Source: Pseudomonadota bacterium (GTDB taxonomy: Bacteria > Pseudomonadota > Gammaproteobacteria > Burkholderiales > Burkholderiaceae_C). Taken from it: a stretch of 64,000 bases of DNA. Shown piece by piece: positions 36,089 to 44,489 of the stretch (position 1 is its first letter; every line of letters begins with the position of its first letter). Where the stretch lies: assembly GCA_023387335.1 (NCBI GenBank), contig JAEWIF010000004.1:186001-250000 (forward strand). Direction: 5' to 3'. The position numbers were made by a program, and so were the translations under genes. The notes under the pieces were generated by a model. It had not been told where the DNA came from and made no database searches. It saw nothing but the letters and a program-made list of their open reading frames with translations.

Positions 36089-36748
36089 ATGAGCCTCAAG
36101 CTGTACTTCGCCCCGGGCGCCTGCTCGTTCGTGCCGCACACCCTGCTGGAGACGGCGGGCGTGCCGTTCGAGCCGGTGATGGTCAAGCTGCACAAGAACG
36201 AGCAGAACTCGCCCGAATACCGCGCCATCAACCCGCGCGGACAGGTGCCGGTGCTGGTGGACGGCGACGTGACGATCACGCAGATCCTGGCCATCGTCGG
36301 CTACCTGGACGCCCGCTTCCCCGAGCGCAACTTCCTGCCGCGCGACCCGCTGGCGCGGGCCAAAACGATGGAGACGCTGGCCTGGATGAACAACACGGTG
36401 CACCCCACGTTCACCCACGTGTTCATGCCGTACAAGTACAGCGACAAGCCCGAAGTGCAGGCGGAGATCAAGGCCTACAACGCGCAGCTGTACCGGCCGA
36501 TGCTGGCCGACATCGAGGCGCTGGCGCAGCAGGCCGCGAAGGAAAGCCGCCCGTTTCTCGGCGGGCAGGATTTCGGACCGCTGGATGCGTATTCGCTGAC
36601 GCTGCTGCGGTGGGGCGGCTTCGCGGGCATCGATCCGACGGGCTTCCCGGCGCTGTGGGCGCACGTGCAGAAGGTGGCGCAGCTGCCCGCCGTCGCGCGC
36701 GCGATCGAGCGCGAGCGGCTGCAGCTGAACGTCTACAAGGCGGCCTGA
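36089..36748 (+). CDS. Glutathione S-transferase family protein
   Basis: A 219-residue GST. The thioredoxin-fold N-terminal domain carries YFAPGACSFVPH, NPRGQVPVLVDG and the ITQ turn that holds the gamma-glutamyl group. The helical C-terminal domain has GPLDAYSLTLLRW. It resembles beta-class bacterial GSTs; the substrate is unknown. A ribosome-binding site AAGGAGA precedes it. Its 3' end overlaps the convergent kinase gene by 16 bases. Confidence 0.92.
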   Translation: MSLKLYFAPGACSFVPHTLLETAGVPFEPVMVKLHKNEQNSPEYRAINPRGQVPVLVDGDVTITQILAIVGYLDARFPERNFLPRDPLARAKTMETLAWMNNTVHPTFTHVFMPYKYSDKPEVQAEIKAYNAQLYRPMLADIEALAQQAAKESRPFLGGQDFGPLDAYSLTLLRWGGFAGIDPTGFPALWAHVQKVAQLPAVARAIERERLQLNVYKAA

Positions 36749-38205
36749 GTTTCCTCGGGCGCGGCGGCGAGCGTCGCGCCGACGAAGCGCACCACGGCGC
36801 GCGTGCCCGGCGGATTCACTCCCGGGTGCGCGTCCTCCAGGCGGATCTCGGCGCCGTGCTGGCGCGCGATCTCCAGCACGATGGGCAGGCCCAGGCCCGA
36901 GCCGTCGACGTTGGTCCCCAGCGAGCGGTAGAACGGCTGGAACACCAGCTCGCGTTCCGCGGCGGGGATGCCGGGCCCCGAGTCCTCCACCTGCAGCAGC
37001 ACCACGCCGCCGATCGGGTCGGCCAGCACGCGGGCGGTGATCACGCCGGGATGCGCCGGTGACGAAGGCGTGTAGTTGATGGCGTTGTCCAGCAGGTTGC
37101 GGATCAGCTCCTTGAGCAGCGTCGGGTTGCCCGTGACCGCCACGCCGGGCGCGCCGGGCATGGCGCCGTCGTAGCCGAGGTCGATCCGCCGCTCCATGGC
37201 GCGCGGGACCATGTCGCGCACCGCCTCCTGCGTGATCTGCGCCAGGTCGCAGTCGTGGCGCGGCAGCGCGCGGCCGCTGCTCTCGGCGCGCGCCAGGGCC
37301 AGCAGCTGGTTGACCGTGTGCGTGGCCCGCACGCTGGAGCGGCCGATCTGCTTGAGCGACTGCTTCAGCTCGTCGGCGCTCGAGCCCTCGCGCTGCGCCA
37401 GGTCGGCCTGCATGCGCAGTCCCGCCAGCGGCGTCTTCAGCTGGTGCGCCGCGTCGGCCAGGAAGCGCTTCTGCGTCGCGATCGAGTGCTTCAGGCGGGT
37501 GAGCAGGTCGTTCACCGACGACACCAGCGGCGCGACTTCCAGCGGCACGGCACGGTCGTCCAGCGGCGACAGGTCGTCCGGCTTGCGCGCGCGGATGCGC
37601 TCCTCCAGCTGCGACAGCGGCTTGATGCCGCGCACCAGCGCCAGCCACACCAGCAGCACCGCCAGCGGCAGGATCACGAACTGCGGGAGCATCACGCCCT
37701 TGATGATCTCGGTGGCCAGCACCGAGCGCTTCTCGCGCGTCTCGGCCACCTGAACCAGCGCCGGCTGCGCGCCGGGCAGGTCGACCTGCACCCAGGTGTA
37801 GGCCACCCGCACGTCCAGGCCGCGCATCTCGGCGTCGCGCAGGCGCACTTCGCCGGGGGCCTGCGACTCCTCCTCGGGCGGCGGCGGCAGGTCGCGGTCG
37901 CCGCTGAGCAATTCGCCCTTGGGCCCGCGCACCTGGTAGTAGACGTGGTCGGAGTCGTCGGCGCGCAGCAGCTCGCGCGCGGGCTGCGGCAGGTAGAACA
38001 CGGTGCGCTGGTTCTGCACCTGCACCAGCTGCGCGAGCGCCTGCACGTTGTATTCGAGCGCGCGGTCGAACGGCTTGCCGGCGATGCTCTGCGCCACCAG
38101 CCAGGTGAGCGCCAGGCTCACCGGCCACAGCAGCAGCAGCGGCGTGAGCATCCAGTCGAGGATCTCGCCGAAGAGCGAGCGCTGCTCACGCTGGAAGATC
38201 TTCAT
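36733..38205 (-). CDS. Sensor histidine kinase, TctE-like
   Basis: A 490-residue membrane kinase. Two transmembrane helices (about 17-40 and 170-192) bracket a periplasmic 2CSK_N-type sensor. A HAMP-like linker, the H-box FLADAAHQLKTPL, N-box LIRNLLDNAINY, and G-boxes EDSGPGIP and GSGLGLPIV follow. It pairs with the response regulator 16 bases upstream. The TctE type senses tricarboxylates, but no tct transport genes are nearby. Confidence 0.92.
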   Translation of the reverse strand: MKIFQREQRSLFGEILDWMLTPLLLLWPVSLALTWLVAQSIAGKPFDRALEYNVQALAQLVQVQNQRTVFYLPQPARELLRADDSDHVYYQVRGPKGELLSGDRDLPPPPEEESQAPGEVRLRDAEMRGLDVRVAYTWVQVDLPGAQPALVQVAETREKRSVLATEIIKGVMLPQFVILPLAVLLVWLALVRGIKPLSQLEERIRARKPDDLSPLDDRAVPLEVAPLVSSVNDLLTRLKHSIATQKRFLADAAHQLKTPLAGLRMQADLAQREGSSADELKQSLKQIGRSSVRATHTVNQLLALARAESSGRALPRHDCDLAQITQEAVRDMVPRAMERRIDLGYDGAMPGAPGVAVTGNPTLLKELIRNLLDNAINYTPSSPAHPGVITARVLADPIGGVVLLQVEDSGPGIPAAERELVFQPFYRSLGTNVDGSGLGLPIVLEIARQHGAEIRLEDAHPGVNPPGTRAVVRFVGATLAAAPEETQAAL

Positions 38206-38221
38206 GGCTTGCCCGGGCGCG

Positions 38222-38896
<675 letters not shown>

Positions 38897-38953
38897 GACC
38901 TTGTCTCCTTGTGCTTTTCCGGCGCCGTCACGCAAGGCGCCGCTGCTGAAATT

Positions 38954-39433
38954 CTAGGCTGCGGGGCCGGCATAGGCTTCCAGCCCGAGGGCGACCACGG
39001 TGGCGACCTCCTCGCCCACCTCGGCGCGGAATTCCGCCTCGGCCTGCTGCACGGCCGCGCGGAAGGCGTTCAGCCAGGACAGGCCCGACTCGGTGAACCG
39101 CACCTGGCGGGCGCGGGCGTCGATGGGATCGGGCTCGCGCACCACCAGCCCCCAGGCCTCGCACTGCGTGACCAGGTCGCCCATCGCCTGCTTGGTCATG
39201 CCGGCGCGCTCGGCCAGCTCGGTCAGGCGCGAGCCCTGCAGCGCCAGGTGGCGGGTGATGTGGATGTGGGCCGCGCCCACCTGCGCGCGGGCGGCCAGGT
39301 TGGACAGGGCGAGCGGCACCTCGGCGTCGTGCGCCATCAGGTGCAGGACGCGATCGTCGAACCGGCGCATCGCGTGGCCCAGCAGGCGGCCCAGGTGGGT
39401 CTGGCGCCAGGCGTCATCCGCTTGGAGGAGCAT
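38954..39433 (-). CDS. MarR-family transcriptional regulator
   Basis: A 159-residue winged-helix regulator. The core shows LALQGSRLTELAERAGMTKQAMGDLV (recognition helix) and REPDPIDARARQVRFTESG (wing). It diverges from recA, so their promoters share the 39434-39576 gap. I prefer ATG 39433; a TTG nine codons upstream is also open. A GGCGCC-type hairpin (38920-38942) separates it from the response regulator. The ligand and targets are unknown. Confidence 0.88.
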   Translation of the reverse strand: MLLQADDAWRQTHLGRLLGHAMRRFDDRVLHLMAHDAEVPLALSNLAARAQVGAAHIHITRHLALQGSRLTELAERAGMTKQAMGDLVTQCEAWGLVVREPDPIDARARQVRFTESGLSWLNAFRAAVQQAEAEFRAEVGEEVATVVALGLEAYAGPAA

Positions 39434-39469
39434 TGGCAGATGGTAAGGCAAACTGACCAAAAAACGGGT

Positions 39470-39499
39470 TTACGGCGTTCAACCTGTCGCGTTAGAGTA
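39470..39499 (+). promoter_or_regulatory. Possible sigma-70 promoter for recA
   Basis: TTTACG and TAGAGT lie 18 bases apart, upstream of the LexA box. The match to -35/-10 consensus is only moderate. Confidence 0.35.
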
Positions 39500-39516
39500 C
39501 TGGCCATGCATCCAGC

Positions 39517-39532
39517 CTGTGAATCGGAACAG
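39517..39532. promoter_or_regulatory. LexA box (SOS operator) upstream of recA
   Basis: CTGT-GAATCGGA-ACAG fits the gamma/betaproteobacterial SOS operator CTGT-N8-ACAG exactly. It lies 45 bases before the recA start, and would also be positioned to affect the divergent marR gene. Confidence 0.85.
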
Positions 39533-39576
39533 CGGGTGCCGGCACAGCCAACTCATTGATTCACAAGGAGATTTCC

Positions 39577-40638
39577 ATGGACGCACAAGTCAAGGGCAGC
39601 AAGGTCGCGGCGGCCGACAGCGAGAAGAGCAAGGCGCTGCAGGCGGCGCTGGCCCAGATCGAGAAGCAGTTCGGCAAGGGCACGATCATGCGGCTGGGCG
39701 AAGGCGAGGCGATCGAGGACATCCAGGTGGTCTCCACCGGCTCGCTCGGCCTGGACATCGCCCTGGGCGTGGGCGGCCTGCCGCGCGGCCGGGTGGTCGA
39801 GATCTACGGCCCGGAATCGTCCGGCAAGACCACCCTCACCCTGCAGGTCATCGCCGAGATGCAGGCCCAGGGCGGCACCTGCGCCTTCGTCGACGCCGAG
39901 CATGCGCTGGACGTGCAGTACGCCAGCAAGCTGGGCGTGAACCTGCCCGACCTGCTGATCAGCCAGCCCGACACCGGCGAGCAGGCGCTGGAGATCGTCG
40001 ACAGCCTGGTGCGTTCCGGCGCGGTGGACCTGATCGTCATCGACTCCGTGGCCGCGCTGGTGCCCAAGGCCGAAATCGAAGGCGAGATGGGCGACTCGCT
40101 GCCCGGCCTGCAGGCGCGCCTGATGAGCCAGGCACTGCGCAAGCTGACCGCCACGATCAAGAAGACCAACTGCATGGTCATCTTCATCAACCAGATCCGC
40201 ATGAAGATCGGCGTGATGTTCGGCAGCCCCGAAACCACCACCGGCGGCAACGCGCTGAAGTTCTACGCCTCCGTGCGCCTGGACATCCGCCGCACCGGCA
40301 CCATCAAGAAGGGCGAAGAGGCCATCGGCAACGAGACCAAGGTGAAGGTGGTCAAGAACAAGGTCTCGCCCCCGTTCAAGACGGCGGAATTCGACATCCT
40401 ATTCGGCGAGGGCATCAGCCGCGAGGGCGAGGTCATCGACATGGGGGTCACCGCCCGCATCATCGAGAAGTCCGGCGCCTGGTACGCCTACGGCGGCGAG
40501 AAGATCGGCCAGGGCCGCGACAACGCCCGCGAGTTCCTGCGCGAGAACCCCGAACTGGCCCGCGAGATCGAGAACAAGATCCGCGAATCGCTCAACATCG
40601 CGCTGCTGCCGGCCGTCGAGGGCGAAGGCGAGGAATAA
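39577..40638 (+). CDS. recA: Recombinase RecA
   Basis: A 353-residue strand-exchange and SOS co-protease. Walker A is GPESSGKTTLTLQ, Walker B LIVIDSVAAL, with the MAW-like QIEKQFGKGTIMRLG at the N-terminus and NQIRMKIGVMFGSPETTTGG in loop 2. The start ATG follows AAGGAG. A LexA box upstream predicts SOS induction. recX follows by 20 bases. Confidence 0.98.
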   Translation: MDAQVKGSKVAAADSEKSKALQAALAQIEKQFGKGTIMRLGEGEAIEDIQVVSTGSLGLDIALGVGGLPRGRVVEIYGPESSGKTTLTLQVIAEMQAQGGTCAFVDAEHALDVQYASKLGVNLPDLLISQPDTGEQALEIVDSLVRSGAVDLIVIDSVAALVPKAEIEGEMGDSLPGLQARLMSQALRKLTATIKKTNCMVIFINQIRMKIGVMFGSPETTTGGNALKFYASVRLDIRRTGTIKKGEEAIGNETKVKVVKNKVSPPFKTAEFDILFGEGISREGEVIDMGVTARIIEKSGAWYAYGGEKIGQGRDNAREFLRENPELAREIENKIRESLNIALLPAVEGEGEE

Positions 40639-40658
40639 GGCCTCGCCCGCAGCGCGGC

Positions 40659-41102
40659 ATGCAGCCCCGGCAACTCTCGCTCAAGGGCCGGGCCCTGCGC
40701 CTGCTCGGCATGCGCGAGCACTCGCGCGCCGAGCTGGAGCGCAAGCTCGCGTCCCACGAGCAGGAGCCCGGCGAGCTGCAGCGGGTGCTGGACGACCTGC
40801 AGGCCAAGGACTTCATCAGCGACGAGCGGGCGGCCGAGTCGGTGTTGCACCGCCGGTCGGCCCGGCTGGGCGCCGGCCGCATCCGCCAGGAGCTGCAGGC
40901 CAAGGGCATAGACGCGGAGCTCGTGGCGGCTTCGCTGGCCAGCCTCAAGTCCACCGAGCTCGAGCGGGCACGCGAGGTCTGGCGCAAGAAGTTCGGCGAG
41001 CCGCCGCAGGACGCGGCGCAGCGGGCCAGGCAGGCCCGCTTTCTCGTCTCGCGTGGATTTTCCGGAGAGGTCGTCGACCGCGTGCTGCGGCTGGACGACT
41101 AG
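40659..41102 (+). CDS. recX: Regulatory protein RecX
   Basis: A 147-residue RecA-filament modulator. It has the helical repeats of the family: ALRLLGMREHSRAELERKL, DFISDERAAESVLHRR and RIRQELQAKGID. It is co-transcribed with recA and normally limits RecA filament growth. Confidence 0.93.
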   Translation: MQPRQLSLKGRALRLLGMREHSRAELERKLASHEQEPGELQRVLDDLQAKDFISDERAAESVLHRRSARLGAGRIRQELQAKGIDAELVAASLASLKSTELERAREVWRKKFGEPPQDAAQRARQARFLVSRGFSGEVVDRVLRLDD

Positions 41103-41114
41103 CCGGCCGGGGCC

Positions 41115-42035
41115 TCAGAGCCCCAGCATCAGCTTCAGGTTCTGCACCGCAGCGCCGCTGGCGCCCTTGCCCAGGTTGTCCAGGCGCGCGACCAGCACCG
41201 CATGGGCGTAGTCCATGTTGCGGTAGACGCGCAGTTCCATCCTGTTGGTGTCGTTGAGCGCCTGCGGCTCCAGCTTGCCGTCTTCGGTGGGCGATTCCAC
41301 CGTCACCCACTCGCTGCCCTCGTAGTGCCGCTTGAGGACCTTCTCCAGGTCGTGCGGCGTCGGCTTGCCCGGCAGCGTGTCCAGGTGCAGCGGCAGCTGC
41401 ACCAGCATGCCCTGGCGGAAGTTGCCCACCGAGGGCACGAAGATCGGCCGCCGCGTGAGGCCGGTGTACTTCATGATCTCCGGCAGGTGCTTGTGCTTCA
41501 GGCCCAGCGCGTACAGCTCGTAGGCCGGCGCCGTGCCCGCCTCGTAGGCCTCGATCATGGTGCGGCCTCCGCCCGAGTAGCCGCTGACCGAAGGCAGCAC
41601 CACGGGGTAGTCGGGCGGCAGCAGGCCGGCGTCGACCAGGGGGCGCAGCAGCGCGATGGCGCCGGTGGAATAGCAGCCGGGATTGCTCACGCGCCGCGCC
41701 TTGATCACGGCCTCGCGCTGCCCGGGCGCGAGCTCGGGAAAGCCGAACACCCAGCCTTCGGCCACGCGGTGCGCGGTGGACGCGTCGATGATGCGCGGGG
41801 CCTTGCCCTGCTCGCGCTCGATGGCGTCGACCATGGCCGCGGACTCGCGCGCCGCATCGTCGTGCAGGCACAGGATCACGAGATCCACGCCCGCCATCAG
41901 CTCGCGCTTGGCGCCGGCGTCCTTGCGCCGCTCGGGCGCGATGCTCACGAGTTCGATCTGCGGCATCTTCTGGAGCCGCTCACGGATCTGCAGACCGGTG
42001 GTGCCGGCCTCGCCGTCGATGAAGACCTTGGCCAT
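41115..42035 (-). CDS. argC: N-acetyl-gamma-glutamyl-phosphate reductase ArgC (type 2)
   Basis: A 306-residue NADPH-dependent reductase in arginine synthesis. The protein begins FIDGEAGTTGLQIRERL. The catalytic cysteine is in SNPGCYSTG, and LPSVSGYSGGGRTM follows. The length and the DGEAGTTG start match the shorter type 2 ArgC. It converges on recX. Confidence 0.95.
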   Translation of the reverse strand: MAKVFIDGEAGTTGLQIRERLQKMPQIELVSIAPERRKDAGAKRELMAGVDLVILCLHDDAARESAAMVDAIEREQGKAPRIIDASTAHRVAEGWVFGFPELAPGQREAVIKARRVSNPGCYSTGAIALLRPLVDAGLLPPDYPVVLPSVSGYSGGGRTMIEAYEAGTAPAYELYALGLKHKHLPEIMKYTGLTRRPIFVPSVGNFRQGMLVQLPLHLDTLPGKPTPHDLEKVLKRHYEGSEWVTVESPTEDGKLEPQALNDTNRMELRVYRNMDYAHAVLVARLDNLGKGASGAAVQNLKLMLGL

Positions 42036-42189
42036 TGGTTTTTCCTGATGGACACCCGGCGCCAGAGCAGGCCGGACGTCAGGTTTGTGCAATGCACCAT
42101 GATACAGTTCGCGGCTGCACCGCGCAGGCGCGACGCCGCTGCTGCGCTCACGGTGCCTGCCCCTCCACGATCCCCTCGAGAGAACCCCC

Positions 42190-43356
42190 ATGAAGATCCA
42201 CGAGTACCAAGGCAAGGAGATCTTGCGCAGCTTCGGCGTGCCCGTGCCGCGCGGCATCCCGGCATTCACGGTCCAGGAGGCGGTCGAGGCCGCGCAGAAG
42301 CTCGGCGGTCCGGTCTGGGTGGTCAAGGCCCAGATCCACGCGGGCGGCCGCGGCAAGGGTGGCGGCGTGAAGGTGGCCAAGAGCATCGACCAGGTCAAGG
42401 AGCTGGCCGGCCAGATCCTGGGCATGCAGCTCAAGACCCACCAAACCGGCCCGGAAGGCCAGAAGGTGCGGCGCCTCTACATCGAGGACGGCGCCGACAT
42501 CCAGAAGGAGTACTACGTCTCCGTCGTCACCGACCGCGCCACCCAGAAGGTCGCGTTCATCGCCTCGAGCGAAGGCGGCATGGACATCGAGGAAGTGGCG
42601 CACAGCACGCCCGAGAAGATCAAGAAGGTGTTCGTCGATCCGCTGGCCGGGCTGACGGACGCGCAGGCCAAGGAAATCGCCGACGGCATCGGCATCCCGT
42701 CGGGCTCCACCGCGCAGGCCACCGACGTGCTCAAGAAGCTCTATCAGTGCTACATGGACACCGACGCTTCGCTGGTCGAGATCAACCCGCTCAACCGCGA
42801 CGGCAAGGGCAACATCGTCGCGCTGGACGCCAAGTTCAACTTCGACTCCAACGCCCTGTTCCGCCATCCCGAGATCGTCGCGCTGCGCGACCTGGATGAA
42901 GAGGACCCGGCCGAGATCGAGGCCAGCAAGTTCGACCTGGCCTACATCAGCCTGGACGGCAACATCGGCTGCCTGGTGAACGGCGCCGGCCTCGCCATGG
43001 CGACCATGGACACCATCAAGCTGTTCGGCGCCGAGCCGGCCAACTTCCTCGACGTGGGCGGCGGCGCCACCCCGGAGAAGGTGACCGAGGCCTTCAAGAT
43101 CATGCTGAAGAACCCCAAGGTGAAGGCGATCCTCGTCAACATCTTCGGCGGCATCATGCGCTGCGACACCATCGCCACCGGCGTCATCACCGCCTGCAAG
43201 GCCGTGAACCTGAACGTGCCGCTGGTCGTGCGCATGAAGGGCACGAACGAGGAGCTGGGCAAGAAGATGCTGGCCGAGTCGGGCCTGCCCATCATCAGCG
43301 CGGACACGATGGCCGAGGCCGCGCAGAAAGTCGTCGCGGCGGTGAAGAAGGCGTAA
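42190..43356 (+). CDS. sucC: Succinyl-CoA synthetase beta subunit SucC
   Basis: A 388-residue ADP/GDP-forming subunit of the TCA-cycle ligase. It begins KIHEYQGKEILRSFGVPVP, with the ATP-grasp motif QIHAGGRGKGGGVK and C-terminal VNIFGGIMRCD and VRMKGTNEE. sucD follows 9 bases later, forming the heterotetramer partner. Confidence 0.97.
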   Translation: MKIHEYQGKEILRSFGVPVPRGIPAFTVQEAVEAAQKLGGPVWVVKAQIHAGGRGKGGGVKVAKSIDQVKELAGQILGMQLKTHQTGPEGQKVRRLYIEDGADIQKEYYVSVVTDRATQKVAFIASSEGGMDIEEVAHSTPEKIKKVFVDPLAGLTDAQAKEIADGIGIPSGSTAQATDVLKKLYQCYMDTDASLVEINPLNRDGKGNIVALDAKFNFDSNALFRHPEIVALRDLDEEDPAEIEASKFDLAYISLDGNIGCLVNGAGLAMATMDTIKLFGAEPANFLDVGGGATPEKVTEAFKIMLKNPKVKAILVNIFGGIMRCDTIATGVITACKAVNLNVPLVVRMKGTNEELGKKMLAESGLPIISADTMAEAAQKVVAAVKKA

Positions 43357-43365
43357 GGAACGAAC

Positions 43366-44259
43366 ATGTCGATCTACATCAACAAGGACACGAAGGTCAT
43401 CACCCAGGGCATCACGGGCAAGACCGGCCAGTTCCACACCGAGAAGTGCCAGGAATACGCGAACGGCAAGAACTGCTTCGTCGCCGGCGTCAACCCGAAG
43501 AAGGCGGGCGAGTCCATCTTCAACATCCCGATCTACGCGTCGGTGAAGGAAGCCGCGCAGCAGACGGGCGCCACGGTCTCCGTGATCTACGTGCCGCCGG
43601 CGGGCGCCGCCGCGGCCATCTGGGAAGCGGTGGAAGCCGACCTGGACCTGGCGATCTGCATTACGGAAGGCATCCCCGTGAAGGACATGCTGGAAGTGCG
43701 CAACCGCATGAAGGCCAAGGAAGCCAAGGGCGGCAAGAAGACGCTGCTGCTGGGCCCCAACTGCCCGGGCCTGATCACGCCCGACGAGATCAAGATCGGC
43801 ATCATGCCGGGCCACATCCACAAGAAGGGCCGCGTCGGCGTGGTGTCCCGCTCCGGCACGCTCACCTATGAAGCGGTGGCGCAGCTCACCGAGCTGGGCA
43901 TCGGCCAGTCGAGCGCCGTGGGCATCGGCGGCGACCCGATCAACGGCCTGAAGCACCTGGACGTCATGAAGGCGTTCAACGACGACCCCGACACCGACGC
44001 CGTGATCATGATCGGCGAGATCGGCGGCCCGGACGAAGCCGACGCCGCGCGCTGGTGCAAGGACAACATGAAGAAGCCAATCGTCGGCTTCATCGCCGGC
44101 GTCACGGCGCCCCCCGGCAAGCGCATGGGCCACGCCGGTGCGCTGATCTCCGGCGGCGCCGACACCGCCGATGCCAAGCTGGCGATCATGGAGGAGTGCG
44201 GCTTCAAGGTGACGCGCAACCCCTCGGAGATGGGCAAGCTGCTGAAGGCGCTGCTCTGA
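43366..44259 (+). CDS. sucD: Succinyl-CoA synthetase alpha subunit SucD
   Basis: A 297-residue subunit carrying the phosphohistidine. Motifs: QGITGKTGQFHTEK (CoA site), GPNCPGLITP, and GHAGALISGGADTADAK with the catalytic histidine. It forms an operon with sucC and ends at a strong terminator. Confidence 0.97.
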   Translation: MSIYINKDTKVITQGITGKTGQFHTEKCQEYANGKNCFVAGVNPKKAGESIFNIPIYASVKEAAQQTGATVSVIYVPPAGAAAAIWEAVEADLDLAICITEGIPVKDMLEVRNRMKAKEAKGGKKTLLLGPNCPGLITPDEIKIGIMPGHIHKKGRVGVVSRSGTLTYEAVAQLTELGIGQSSAVGIGGDPINGLKHLDVMKAFNDDPDTDAVIMIGEIGGPDEADAARWCKDNMKKPIVGFIAGVTAPPGKRMGHAGALISGGADTADAKLAIMEECGFKVTRNPSEMGKLLKALL

Positions 44260-44282
44260 GCGCGGACCCCTGCGATCGAACG

Positions 44283-44309
44283 AAGCCGACGCCCCGCGTC
44301 GGCTTTTTT
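44283..44309 (+). terminator. Intrinsic terminator after sucD
   Basis: Arms AAGCCGACGC (44283-44292) and GCGTCGGCTT (44296-44305) with a 3-base loop, followed by T residues to 44309. The rest of the gap to 44489 holds a small CCCGCC-AA-GGCGGG hairpin (44426-44439) and no gene. Confidence 0.88.
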
Positions 44310-44489
44310 CATGGGGTCGGCGAGCAGCAATTCACGCTTGCCACAAATTTGCAACAAAACGTACGTCGAGCGTCACATATCGCCTTGTCCGCCCTGGGGG
44401 GCTCTGTTAACGTCCAGTCACGAGTCCCGCCAAGGCGGGTGGAGAAGCTGTCCCAGAGGCAGTGGGCAGCCTGAGGACAAGGGGCAGAA

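Noticed and set aside
44338..44354. TGCCAC...TTGCA resembling a sigma-54 promoter upstream of the CHASE2 kinase
   Set aside because: The -24 GG is not present and the spacer is one base short, both of which are critical for RpoN recognition.
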